Assembly (NCBI GenBank): GCA_034664085.1 | Contig: JAXDII010000092.1 | Span: 6,950-70,949, forward strand | From: JACVRW01 sp034664085 | GTDB taxonomy: Bacteria; Actinomycetota; Thermoleophilia; Solirubrobacterales; Thermoleophilaceae | Length of the DNA stretch: 64,000 nt | Reading direction: 5' to 3' | Part shown: positions 19,057-26,592 of the stretch, piece by piece | Numbering within the stretch: the first letter of the stretch is position 1 | Layout: the number at the start of each line of letters is the position of its first letter | Made by a program: the position numbers and the translations under genes | The notes under the pieces: generated by a model | Databases searched by the model: none | The model's input: the letters and a program-made list of their open reading frames with translations, nothing else | Told to the model about the DNA's origin: nothing

Positions 19057-19289
19057 TGGAGGACCTGCTCGAGTACCTCGCCCGGTCGCTCGTCGACAAG
19101 CCGGACGAGGTCTCGGTTGACGGGTTCGACGAGGAGGATGGGACGATCGTGCTGGAGCTGCGCGTCGCCGAGGACGATGCCGGCAAGGTGATCGGCCGCG
19201 GCGGACGCACCGTCGCCGCCCTGCGCATGGTCATGAAGGCCGCTGCGGTGCGCGAGGGGCGCCGAGTGCTCGTCGACGTCGTCGATTGA
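19056..19289 (+). CDS. khpA: KH-domain RNA-binding protein KhpA
   Basis: A 77-residue single KH domain with the GXXG loop in KVIGRGGRTVAALR. KhpA binds RNA, in several Gram-positives as a partner of KhpB, and its place between rpsP and rimM is standard. The start is GTG 19056. Confidence 0.93.
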   Translation: MEDLLEYLARSLVDKPDEVSVDGFDEEDGTIVLELRVAEDDAGKVIGRGGRTVAALRMVMKAAAVREGRRVLVDVVD

Positions 19290-19711
19290 CGCTCGTGACC
19301 GCCGGCCGCGTCGGGAAGGCGCACGGCCGCGACGGGAGCTTCTACGTGGACGGTGCGGTGCACCCGCTGGCCGAGGGCACCGAGCTCACGCTGGCCGGCA
19401 CCGCCCACAGGATCGTGCGGCGCGCCGGGACCGACGACCGGCCCCTGATCCGCTTGCGCGGTGTGGGGGATCCGCGTGCCCTGCACGGAGAGCTGCTGCT
19501 GGTCGACGACGAGCTGGCCGAGGACGAGTGGCTCGCCTCCGACTTGGTCGGCTCCAACGTGCCCGGCCACGGGCGCGTCCTGCGCGTCGTGGACGGCCCG
19601 TCGTGCTCCGTTCTGGAGCTGGAGGACGGCACGCTGGTGCCGTTCATCTCCGATGCGATCCGCTCGGTCGAGCCGGGCGAGATCTGCCTGCACGAGGACT
19701 TCTTCGGATGA
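19286..19711 (+). CDS. rimM: Ribosome maturation factor RimM
   Basis: RimM assists 30S assembly by binding S19. The 141-residue protein has the GRVGKAHGRDGSFYV motif of the N-terminal domain and a PRC-barrel C-terminal half (VVDGPSCSVLELEDGTLVPF). It is shorter than the usual 160-180 residues. The start is either TTG 19286, overlapping khpA as TTGA, or GTG 19295; I prefer TTG for the overlap. Confidence 0.9.
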   Translation: MTLVTAGRVGKAHGRDGSFYVDGAVHPLAEGTELTLAGTAHRIVRRAGTDDRPLIRLRGVGDPRALHGELLLVDDELAEDEWLASDLVGSNVPGHGRVLRVVDGPSCSVLELEDGTLVPFISDAIRSVEPGEICLHEDFFG

Positions 19712-20406
19712 GGCTCGACATCTTCACGCTGTTCCCGGCCTGGTTTGAGTGGTTCGCCGAGCAGCGCCACGTCCGCAACGCGCTCGAGCTGGGCCATTCG
19801 GTCGAGGCCGTGGACCTGCGAGCGACCACGCCGCTCAAGGCGGGGCAGGTGGACGACACGCCCTACGGCGGCGGAGCCGGCATGGTGGTCCGGGTCGACG
19901 TGGTCGAGGCGGCGCTCGCGGCCCGCTACGGGGAGGACCGCAGCGGGCGCCGGGTGATCGCGCTGGCTCCCGGCGGGCGCCAGTTCGACGACGCGCTGGC
20001 GGACGAGCTGGCCGCCGAGCAGGAGCTGACGCTGCTGTGCGGCCGCTACGAGGGCTTCGACGAGCGCGTGCACGAGCAGCTCGCCACCGACGTCGTCTCG
20101 ATCGGCCCATACGTGCTCTCCGGCGGCGAGCTGGCCGCGATGGTCGTGGGCGACGCCGTGCTGCGCAAGCTCCCGGGCGCGCTCGGCCACGAGGACAGCG
20201 CACGCGAGGAGTCGTTCAGCCCGACGCTCGAGGGCGGTCCGGAGTATCCGCACTACACCCGCCCGTTCGACTGGCGCGGCCACACGGTGCCCGAGATCCT
20301 GCTGTCGGGCGACCACGGCAAGGTGCGCGAGTGGCGCCTCGAGCAGAGCCGCGAGCGGGCGCGGAAAGCCAACCGGTCAGGCATCGGTGGGGGTCTGGGG
20401 CCGTGA
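19708..20406 (+). CDS. trmD: tRNA (guanine37-N1)-methyltransferase TrmD
   Basis: TrmD makes m1G37 in tRNAs, preventing frameshifting. The 232-residue SPOUT enzyme starts MRLDIFTLFPAWFEWF and contains DDTPYGGGAGMVV, LLCGRYEGFDERV and the knot motif SIGPYVLSGGELAAMV. ATG 19708 overlaps the rimM stop. Confidence 0.96.
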   Translation: MRLDIFTLFPAWFEWFAEQRHVRNALELGHSVEAVDLRATTPLKAGQVDDTPYGGGAGMVVRVDVVEAALAARYGEDRSGRRVIALAPGGRQFDDALADELAAEQELTLLCGRYEGFDERVHEQLATDVVSIGPYVLSGGELAAMVVGDAVLRKLPGALGHEDSAREESFSPTLEGGPEYPHYTRPFDWRGHTVPEILLSGDHGKVREWRLEQSRERARKANRSGIGGGLGP

Positions 20407-20486
20407 GCCCCCACGGTTCGTCGACCCTTGGCTTCGCTACCATTGCGGGCCGCGCGACGGCCACCTCGGCAGGTCGCGCCTCTTCT

Positions 20487-21053
20487 ATGTCCGGCGTCAT
20501 CGAAAGCATCGAGCGTGCGCAGCTGCGGCGCGTCCCCGTCTTCCAGGCGGGCGACCGTGTGCGCGTGCACTTCCAGGTGGTCGAAGGCACCCGCCGGCGC
20601 ACCCAGGTCTTCGAGGGCATCGTGATCAAGCGGCAGGGCAGCGGGGCGCGCGAGACCTTCACCGTCCGCAAGCAGTCCTTCGGCGTCGGCGTCGAGCGCA
20701 CGTTCCCCCTGCATTCGCCCAAGATCGAGCAGATCGAAGTTGCGGCCCGGGGCGACGTCCGCCGCGCCAAGCTCTACTACCTGCGCGACCGCGTCGGCCG
20801 CGGCGCGCGGGTGCGCGAGCGGCGCTGGACCGGCGCTGCGCACGAACAGGCTTACGTCGAGGGCGCCATGCCGTCGGACGACGCACCGCGACCGGGCGAG
20901 GAAGAGCTCGGCGAGGCAGCGGAGGCGGAGGCAGCTGAGGCCGCTGGCGCCGAGGAGACGTCTGAGGCGCCGGCTGAGGCCGCGCCCGCGGATGAGGCCC
21001 CCGCCGAGGAGCCCGCCGCCGAGGCACCCGAGGACGAGCAGCCTTCCAGCTAG
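20487..21053 (+). CDS. rplS: 50S ribosomal protein L19 with acidic tail
   Basis: The core (residues 1-115) is ribosomal protein bL19: IESIERAQLRRVPVFQAGD, GTRRRTQVFEGIVIKRQG and RAKLYYLRDRVGRGARVRE. The 188-residue length is well above the usual 115-120 because of a C-terminal extension of about 65 residues made of Glu, Ala, Pro and Asp repeats. ATG 20487 is the correct start by homology. It follows trmD with an 80-bp gap and is followed directly by lepB. Confidence 0.94.
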   Translation: MSGVIESIERAQLRRVPVFQAGDRVRVHFQVVEGTRRRTQVFEGIVIKRQGSGARETFTVRKQSFGVGVERTFPLHSPKIEQIEVAARGDVRRAKLYYLRDRVGRGARVRERRWTGAAHEQAYVEGAMPSDDAPRPGEEELGEAAEAEAAEAAGAEETSEAPAEAAPADEAPAEEPAAEAPEDEQPSS

Positions 21054-21689
21054 GTGTCCCCGCGGCTTCTCTCGCGTAGGGCGGCGCGCACGAAACAGAA
21101 GGGCGCCGGCGGATCACTGCTGGAGCTGGTCACGATCGTGGCCGTTGCGCTGGGCCTCGCGCTCGGCATCCAGGCCTTCCTCGTCAAGCCGTTCCGCATC
21201 CCGAGCGAGTCGATGGTGCCCACGCTCGAGATCGGCCAGCGCGTGCTGGTCGACCGCGTGACCAAGAACTTCAGCGACTACGACCGCGGCGACGTGCTCG
21301 TGTTCAAGCCGCCGCGCGGCGCCGAGTCGAACAGCTGTGGCGTCCAGCACCCGGACACCTCGTCGTGCCCGAAGCCGACCAAGGAGCGCTCGGACACCAA
21401 CTTCATCAAGCGCGTCGTGGCCGTGGGCGGCGACCGCGTGAAGGTCGTGGGTGGCGCGGCGTACGTCAACGGACGCCGCCAGAACGAGCCGTTCGCGCGG
21501 CTCGACGACTCGTGCGGGATCTGCAACCTGCCCGACGAGATCCGCGTTCCAAAGGGGTACTACTTCATGATGGGCGACAACCGCGGCGCCAGTGCCGACA
21601 GCCGCGAATGGGGACCGATCCCCAAGGACTGGGTGATCGGGCAGGCGTTCGCCACCTACTGGCCGCCCAAGAAGATCGGCACCCTCTAG
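21054..21689 (+). CDS. lepB: Signal peptidase I (first of a tandem pair)
   Basis: Signal peptidase I cleaves Sec and Tat signal peptides at the outer face of the membrane. The 211-residue protein has one N-terminal membrane anchor (about residues 20-45), catalytic Ser in RIPSESMVPTLEIG, catalytic Lys in NFIKRVVAVGGD, and the GDNRGASADSREWG box. It carries an insert with four Cys residues. GTG 21054 directly follows the rplS stop. Confidence 0.95.
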   Translation: MSPRLLSRRAARTKQKGAGGSLLELVTIVAVALGLALGIQAFLVKPFRIPSESMVPTLEIGQRVLVDRVTKNFSDYDRGDVLVFKPPRGAESNSCGVQHPDTSSCPKPTKERSDTNFIKRVVAVGGDRVKVVGGAAYVNGRRQNEPFARLDDSCGICNLPDEIRVPKGYYFMMGDNRGASADSREWGPIPKDWVIGQAFATYWPPKKIGTL

Positions 21690-21695
21690 CGCCAG

Positions 21696-21701
21696 CTAGG
21701 C
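21696..21701 (+). promoter_or_regulatory. -10 box of the second lepB
   Basis: TAGGCT ends 9 bases before ATG 21711, so the second signal peptidase gene may be transcribed independently of the first. Confidence 0.4.
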
Positions 21702-21710
21702 TGACCTCGC

Positions 21711-22352
21711 ATGGGCCCCCGGCTTCTCGAGCGTAGGCCCGAGCGGAAGCGCCGCAGGACCGCCGCCGGCTCATTGCTCGAGTTGGTGGTGATCGTGGTC
21801 GTGGCGCTCGGACTCGCGCTCGGCATACAGGCAGTCGTCGTCAAGCCGTTCCGCATCCCGAGCGAGTCGATGGTGCCCACGCTCCAGATCGGGCAGCGCG
21901 TGCTGGTCGACCGGGTGAGCCCGCGCTTCGGCGGCCACTACGACCGCGGCGACGTCGTCGTGTTCACCCCGCCCGCGGGCGCCGACCTCGAGAGCTGCAA
22001 GGCGCCCGAGGTGGCCGGCCAGGCGTGCTCTGAGGGCACCGACGAGCGCTCGCACACGAACTTCATCAAGCGGGTCGTGGGCGTCGGCGGGGACAGGCTG
22101 TCGATCCGCGGCGGGCGCGTGTACCTCGACGGGAAGGCCCAGGACGAGCCGTTCGCGGACCTGCAGCTCTGCGCCGGCGGGGAGTGCGACCTGCCCCGCG
22201 AGATCACCGTCCCGAAGGGCCAGCTCTTCATGATGGGCGACAACCGCGGGGCCAGCGCGGACAGCCGACTTTGGGGCCCGGTGCGCGAGGAATGGGTGGT
22301 CGGCAGGGCCTTCGCGACCTACTGGCCACCAGGGAAGATCGGGACGCTGTAG
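21711..22352 (+). CDS. lepB: Signal peptidase I (second of a tandem pair)
   Basis: A 213-residue paralogue of the preceding gene. The same elements are present: N-terminal anchor, RIPSESMVPTLQIG with catalytic Ser, NFIKRVVGVGGD with catalytic Lys, and GDNRGASADSRLWG. Both copies end in an ATYWPPxKIGTL sequence. The middle regions differ, with a different Cys-containing insert, so this is an old duplication rather than an assembly artefact. The two may prefer different substrates. Confidence 0.95.
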   Translation: MGPRLLERRPERKRRRTAAGSLLELVVIVVVALGLALGIQAVVVKPFRIPSESMVPTLQIGQRVLVDRVSPRFGGHYDRGDVVVFTPPAGADLESCKAPEVAGQACSEGTDERSHTNFIKRVVGVGGDRLSIRGGRVYLDGKAQDEPFADLQLCAGGECDLPREITVPKGQLFMMGDNRGASADSRLWGPVREEWVVGRAFATYWPPGKIGTL

Positions 22353-22376
22353 GAGACTTCCGCCGCCCGCAGACCT

Positions 22377-22382
22377 ATCATC
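22377..22382 (+). promoter_or_regulatory. -10 box of rnhB
   Basis: TATCAT ends 8 bases before GTG 22391 and helps to fix that codon as the start. Confidence 0.5.
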
Positions 22383-22390
22383 GCCGCCAC

Positions 22391-23134
22391 GTGGGTACCT
22401 CGCCGAGCGCCGATAACGAGCCATCGCCGGCCGGGCGCAAGCCCGCCCAGGCGAGCAGCGCGACGCGGCGGGTGGCGCGGGCGCGCCGCCGCAAGACCAG
22501 CGGACGCCGGCTGTTCGCCTTCGACCGCGAGCTCGGCTGCCGCTACGTCGCCGGCGCCGACGAGGCGGGCCGCGGGTCGCTGGCGGGTCCGCTGGTGGCC
22601 GCTGCGGTGCTGTTCGACCTCGAGCGCCTGACCCTCGCCGACCGCCGCGCGCTGAGCCGGCTGAACGATTCCAAGCAGCACACCTCCGAGACCCGCGAGG
22701 AGCTCTACCCCCTGGTCCTGCGGGCAGCCGCGCGCTCGGTGATCGTGTCGCGCTGCGTGCGGGGCATCGACGGACGCGGCCTCCACAACACCAACCTCGA
22801 GGCGCTGCGCACCGCGCTGCTCGGAGTGGCCCGGGAGGGGAGCGTCTGCCTGGTCGACGGCTTCAACGTGCCCGAGTTCGGGTTCGAGCAGCGCGCCGTC
22901 ATCGACGGCGACTGCCGCAGCGCCGCGATCGCCGCCGCCTCCGTCCTCGCGAAGGTGAGCCGCGACCGCTACATGCGCAAGGTGGCCGCGCGCCACCCCA
23001 AGTGGGACTTCGAGACCAACGTCGGCTACTCGACCCCCGAGCACCGGGCCGCGATCGGCGCCCACGGGGTCTCACCGCTGCACCGACTGTCCTTCCAGTC
23101 GATCGCGTACAACCAGCTGGCGCTAGAGGGCTGA
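22391..23134 (+). CDS. rnhB: Ribonuclease HII
   Basis: RNase HII nicks RNA-DNA hybrids and single ribonucleotides in DNA. The 247-residue protein has a basic N-terminal extension, then VAGADEAGRGSLAGPLVAAAV with the catalytic Asp-Glu pair, LNDSKQ, a VDGFNVPEF block and SVLAKVSRDRYM. GTG 22391 was chosen for the promoter box just upstream; the catalytic domain begins about 50 residues in, so the exact start is uncertain. Confidence 0.92.
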   Translation: MGTSPSADNEPSPAGRKPAQASSATRRVARARRRKTSGRRLFAFDRELGCRYVAGADEAGRGSLAGPLVAAAVLFDLERLTLADRRALSRLNDSKQHTSETREELYPLVLRAAARSVIVSRCVRGIDGRGLHNTNLEALRTALLGVAREGSVCLVDGFNVPEFGFEQRAVIDGDCRSAAIAAASVLAKVSRDRYMRKVAARHPKWDFETNVGYSTPEHRAAIGAHGVSPLHRLSFQSIAYNQLALEG

Positions 23135-23143
23135 GGGTCCGGG

Positions 23144-23158
23144 GCGGCCGCGGGCCGC
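23144..23158 (+). terminator. GC hairpin after rnhB
   Basis: GCGGCC-GCG-GGCCGC forms a 6-bp stem 9 bases after the rnhB stop, without a U-tract. It could end the + strand housekeeping run ahead of the repeat region. Confidence 0.3.
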
Positions 23159-23167
23159 GCCGCGCCG

Positions 23168-23214
23168 GTGCGTGTCGAGTTTCCGGCCCATAGGGGGGAG
23201 AACTCGACAAGCGC
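23168..23214. repeat. Palindromic element, copy 1
   Basis: GCGTGTCGAGTT at the left pairs with AACTCGACAAGCGC at the right across about 20 bases, giving a long interrupted hairpin. Its reverse complement closely resembles the element at 23292-23338, so the two form an inverted pair. Confidence 0.7.
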
Positions 23215-23291
23215 TGGTTCTGTCATGGAGTCGGGGCCGCGAGCACCGGGTGATGCGGCGGCGGGTGCGGAGTGCCGCGCACGATCTAGGG

Positions 23292-23338
23292 GGTGCTTGT
23301 CGAGTTTCTACCGGTATGCGGAAGAAATTCGACACGCA
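23292..23338. repeat. Palindromic element, copy 2 (inverted)
   Basis: TGCTTGTCGAGTTTC on the left pairs with GAAATTCGACACGCA on the right. Read on the opposite strand it matches copy 1, including the GTGCKTGTCGAGTT ends. The arrangement resembles paired REP/BIME elements. The region between the copies contains no recognisable gene. Confidence 0.7.
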
Positions 23339-23368
23339 CGCGAGCCCCCGGCAAGGGCCCGACCCAAA

Positions 23369-23420
23369 CCGGCCAGGAATCAGCGGAGGCCCGGGGACGC
23401 GAGCCCCCGGATCGCATCCC
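23369..23420. repeat. Inverted copy of the 55-bp repeat unit
   Basis: Read on the - strand this matches the start of the yceD-rpmF array (6873-6923) with about 4 mismatches in 52 bases, including the GGGGGCTCGCG hairpin arm and CTGATTCCTGGCCGG. It abuts the stop codon of yraN. Part of a second copy (GGGGGCTCGCG on the - strand) lies at 23339-23351. Confidence 0.85.
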
Positions 23421-23806
23421 TAGAACGCCCCCTCCAGGTGGTCCAGCAGCAGCAGCCGCCCCTGGTGGTCCAGCTCCACCGCGATCGCGTCGAAGCGCAG
23501 CTCGGGGCGCCATGGCTGGGCGTCGCCGCGCTGGGCGAGCCACTCGCGTGCCAGCAGGCGCAGCCGCCTGCGCTTCTGCGGGCCGATTGCCGCGAACGGC
23601 CCGAGTTCGCCCGCCGGTCCCGCGCGGATCCTCGTTTTGACCTCGCAGAAGACCAGGCAGCGCGCATCGGCCGCGACGATGTCGAGCTCGCCGTGGCGCG
23701 TGCGGAAGTTCGCGTCGAGCACCGTCAGCCCGCGCGCCTCGAGGTGCCTGCGCGCGAGCCGCTCGCCGGCCGCTCCAAGGGCGCGTCGAGGGTCGGGGCG
23801 GGTCAT
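23420..23806 (-). CDS. YraN/UPF0102 family nuclease-like protein
   Basis: The 128-residue protein has the UPF0102 fold related to PD-(D/E)XK nucleases: GERLARRHLEARGLTVL, then RHGELDIVA and FCEVKTR, which hold the Asp and Glu-x-Lys of the nuclease core. YraN genes commonly lie between rnhB and comM/dprA, as here, though this one is on the opposite strand. The role is uncertain, probably DNA repair or uptake. The start is ATG on the - strand at 23806, with a TAGCGT box 7 bases upstream. Confidence 0.88.
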   Translation of the reverse strand: MTRPDPRRALGAAGERLARRHLEARGLTVLDANFRTRHGELDIVAADARCLVFCEVKTRIRAGPAGELGPFAAIGPQKRRRLRLLAREWLAQRGDAQPWRPELRFDAIAVELDHQGRLLLLDHLEGAF

Positions 23807-23813
23807 GGCGCCG

Positions 23814-23819
23814 ACGCTA
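23814..23819 (-). promoter_or_regulatory. -10 box of yraN
   Basis: On the - strand TAGCGT ends 7 bases before the yraN ATG. Confidence 0.45.
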
Positions 23820-23898
23820 CGGGGCGGGGCCAGACACGTGTGCGACAGCTGTGACGAAATCGTTACATCTGCGTCCCCACGGGTCACGCGGACCGCCG

Positions 23899-23904
23899 TA
23901 GCGT
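23899..23904 (+). promoter_or_regulatory. -10 box of comM
   Basis: TAGCGT ends 7 bases before ATG 23912. The divergent yraN gene uses the same hexamer on the other strand. Confidence 0.45.
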
Positions 23905-23911
23905 CGTGCCC

Positions 23912-25420
23912 ATGCTCGCCTGCGTCGCCACGTTCGCCCTCGAGGGCGTCTCCAGCCACGAGGTGACGGTCGAGGTCGACGTCCGGCGCGGGCTGTTCGC
24001 GTTCACGCTCGTGGGGCTTCCGGACCGCGCCATCCGTGAGTCGCGCGAGCGCGTGCGGGCGGCCCTGCTCAACTCGGGGCTGGACTTCCCCCAGAAGCGC
24101 ATCACCGTGAACCTCGCGCCGGCACATGTGCGCAAGGCCGGACCCAGCTTCGACCTGGCAATCGCCGTCGGCGTGCTGGCCGCGAGCGAGCAGGTCCCGC
24201 AGGAGCCGCTCGGGCGCTACGCCCTCTGCGGGGAGCTGTCGTTGACCGGCGAGCTGCGGCCGGTGCGCGGCGCGCTCGCCACGGCGCTGGGCGCCCGCCG
24301 CCAGGGCTACCCAGGGCTGCTGGTGCCGGAGCCGAACACCGCGGAGGCCGCCCTGGTGGACGGCATCGAGGTGCGCGGCATCCCCACGCTGGCGCGCATC
24401 GCCGACCTGCTCCACGGCCGCTGGCTGCCCGAGGCGGCCCGGCCGCAGCCGCCGCCGGAGCAGCACGGCGAGCGGCCCGACCTCGCCGACGTGCGCGGCC
24501 AGGAGGACGCCAAGCGAGCACTCGAGATCGCGGCGGCGGGCGGTCACAACCTGCTGATGATCGGCCCGCCGGGCGCGGGCAAGACGATGCTGGCCCGGCG
24601 GCTGCCCGGGATGCTGCCGCCGCCGAGCTTCGAGGAGGCGCTGGAGATCACCCAGGTGCACAGCGCGGCGGGGATCGGGAGCGGCCGGCTCGCAACCGAG
24701 CGGCCCTTTCGCGCCCCGCACCACACGATCTCCGCGCAGGGGCTCGTGGGCGGCGGCAACCGCCCGATGCCCGGTGAGATCACGCTGGCGCACCGTGGGG
24801 TGCTGTTCCTCGACGAGCTGCCCGAGTTCGGCCGTGCGGCCGTCGACGCGCTGCGTCAGCCGCTCGAGGACGGCTGCGTGGCGATCATGCGCGGTCAGCG
24901 CACGCTCGAGTTCCCGGCCAACGCGATGATGGTGGCGGCCTGTAACCGCTGCCCGTGCGCGCGGCCACCCGACCGCTGCACGTGCAGCTCGCTGGAGCTC
25001 GGCCGCTACCTGCGCCGGCTGAGCGGGCCGCTGCTCGACCGCATCGACCTCGTCTGCCAGGTGGAGCAGGCGCCGGCGCTCGAGCTGGGCCGGGACGCGC
25101 CGCCGCGGTCCGGCGCCGTGCGCGACCGGGTGATGGCGGCGCGGTTGCGCCAGCGCCGCCGCCTCGCCGGCACCGGCGCGCTCTGCAACGGCGACATGGA
25201 CGGGCGCCTCACCCGCCGGGAGGTGCCGCTGGACGAGTCGCTCGCCGGCCGGATGCTGGCCGCGCGCGAGCGCCTGGAGCTGAGCGGCCGCGGCCACGAC
25301 AGGGTGCTGCGCGTGGCGCGCACGATCGCCGACCTGGACGGGCGCGACTCACTGGAGGAGGGCGACGTGGACGAGGCGCTCTCGTACCGCATGCACGGCG
25401 CCGACCTGATCGCGGCATGA
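23912..25420 (+). CDS. comM: ComM/YifB AAA+ ATPase (Mg chelatase-like)
   Basis: ComM is a hexameric helicase that promotes branch migration during natural transformation. The 502-residue protein has the N-terminal Lon-like domain (VGLPDRAIRESRERVRAAL), an AAA+ core with GPPGAGKTMLARRLPGMLPP, Walker B FLDELPEF, and the Cys-rich CNRCPCARPPDRCTCSS typical of YifB. ATG 23912 is preferred over GTG 23906 for its distance from the TAGCGT box. Its stop overlaps dprA. Confidence 0.94.
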   Translation: MLACVATFALEGVSSHEVTVEVDVRRGLFAFTLVGLPDRAIRESRERVRAALLNSGLDFPQKRITVNLAPAHVRKAGPSFDLAIAVGVLAASEQVPQEPLGRYALCGELSLTGELRPVRGALATALGARRQGYPGLLVPEPNTAEAALVDGIEVRGIPTLARIADLLHGRWLPEAARPQPPPEQHGERPDLADVRGQEDAKRALEIAAAGGHNLLMIGPPGAGKTMLARRLPGMLPPPSFEEALEITQVHSAAGIGSGRLATERPFRAPHHTISAQGLVGGGNRPMPGEITLAHRGVLFLDELPEFGRAAVDALRQPLEDGCVAIMRGQRTLEFPANAMMVAACNRCPCARPPDRCTCSSLELGRYLRRLSGPLLDRIDLVCQVEQAPALELGRDAPPRSGAVRDRVMAARLRQRRRLAGTGALCNGDMDGRLTRREVPLDESLAGRMLAARERLELSGRGHDRVLRVARTIADLDGRDSLEEGDVDEALSYRMHGADLIAA

Positions 25421-26520
25421 ACGCGTGCCACGCCTGTCTGCGCCGGGCCCTGCTGGTCGCGATGCTCGCGGGGCGCATCGCCGGCCTGCTCGACAGGCCG
25501 CGCCGGCGCGTCGCCGGCCTGCTGGGCCTGCCCGAGGCGGAGCTGCTCGCGGCGGTGGGCGGTGGGCGCGCCGCGGAGGTCTTGGAGGCGCTCGACCGGC
25601 GCGACCTGGAGGCCGATCGCGCCCGGTTCGACCGTGCCGGCGTCGTGCCGGTGTGCCGCCACGCGCCCGCGTATCCGCCGCTGCTGCATGCGCTTGGCGA
25701 CGCTCCCGCGGTGCTGTTCGCCGCCGGACGCGCGGAGAAGCTCGCCACGCTGCGCGACGAGCCGGCGGTGGCGATCGTCGGCACGCGGCAGCCGAGCCCG
25801 TACGGGACCGAGGTCGCCTATGCGCTAGGACGCGGGCTGGGCGCCGCCGGGGTGCCGGTCGTCAGCGGCTTGGCGCTCGGCATCGACGCCACCGCCCACC
25901 GCGGCTGTCTCGACGGCGGCGGGCTGCCCGTGGCCGTTCTGGCCTGTGGTCCGGACGTGGCGTATCCGCGCCGCCACCGGGGTCTCCACGGGCGCGTGCG
26001 CGCCGACGGCGTGGTGCTGTCCGAGCTGCCGCCGGGAGCGCCGCCGTTTCGCTGGAGCTTTCCCGCGCGCAACCGGATCATGGCCGGCCTGGCGCGCATG
26101 ACCGTCGTCGTGGAGGCGGCCGATCCCAGCGGCAGCCTGATCACGACCGACTTCGCCCGCGACCTCGGCCGCTTGGTCGGGGCGGTGCCCGGGCACGTGA
26201 CCTCGCGCGTGGCGCGGGGCACGAACGGGCTGCTCCGTGACGGTGCGGTCCCGGTCACGGGGCCCGAGGACGTTTTGGACGAGCTGTTCGGCGCGGGCGG
26301 GCGGCCCGTCCCGGAGGCGCCCGCCGGCACGGGCAGGCGCGAGCCGGACGACCCGCGGCTGCGCCGGGTGCTTGCCATCGCCGAGCGCCACCGCTCCGTG
26401 AGCACGATCGCCGCCGAGGCCGGCACGAGCGCGTCCGCGGCCCGCGCCGCGCTGGGCCGGCTGGAGGCCGAGGGCTACATCGTGCGACGTGACCTCGGCG
26501 GCTTCGAGCGGCGGCTCTAG
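25417..26520 (+). CDS. dprA: DNA-processing protein DprA
   Basis: DprA loads RecA on incoming single-stranded DNA during transformation. The 367-residue protein has a short N-terminal helical region, the Rossmann-like core (AIVGTRQPSPYGTEVAY, VVSGLALGIDATAHR, FPARNRIMAGLARM, SGSLITTDFA) and a C-terminal winged-helix (STIAAEAGTSASAARAALG). ATG 25417 overlaps the comM stop. Together with ComM this indicates at least a vestigial DNA-uptake pathway, though no ComEA/ComEC is in the window. Confidence 0.94.
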   Translation: MNACHACLRRALLVAMLAGRIAGLLDRPRRRVAGLLGLPEAELLAAVGGGRAAEVLEALDRRDLEADRARFDRAGVVPVCRHAPAYPPLLHALGDAPAVLFAAGRAEKLATLRDEPAVAIVGTRQPSPYGTEVAYALGRGLGAAGVPVVSGLALGIDATAHRGCLDGGGLPVAVLACGPDVAYPRRHRGLHGRVRADGVVLSELPPGAPPFRWSFPARNRIMAGLARMTVVVEAADPSGSLITTDFARDLGRLVGAVPGHVTSRVARGTNGLLRDGAVPVTGPEDVLDELFGAGGRPVPEAPAGTGRREPDDPRLRRVLAIAERHRSVSTIAAEAGTSASAARAALGRLEAEGYIVRRDLGGFERRL

Positions 26521-26580
26521 GGGGTCGCCGATTGAGCGCGCCAGCACCAGCCCAGCCCCAGCCCCGGTCCGGGCCGCCCG

Positions 26581-26586
26581 TATCCT
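26581..26586 (+). promoter_or_regulatory. -10 box of thiD
   Basis: TATCCT ends 6 bases before GTG 26593. Confidence 0.45.
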
Positions 26587-26592
26587 GCGGGC

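Noticed and set aside
21054..22352. Tandem lepB copies as an assembly duplication
   Set aside because: The copies differ throughout, including their inserts, so they are true paralogues.
23135..23419. A short gene in the gap between rnhB and yraN
   Set aside because: The short frames here run across the palindromes and the dispersed repeat and have no ribosome site or conserved residues.
26521..26592. TPP riboswitch ahead of thiD
   Set aside because: The gap is only 72 bases, with no recognisable conserved thi-box sequence and a -10 box directly before the start codon.
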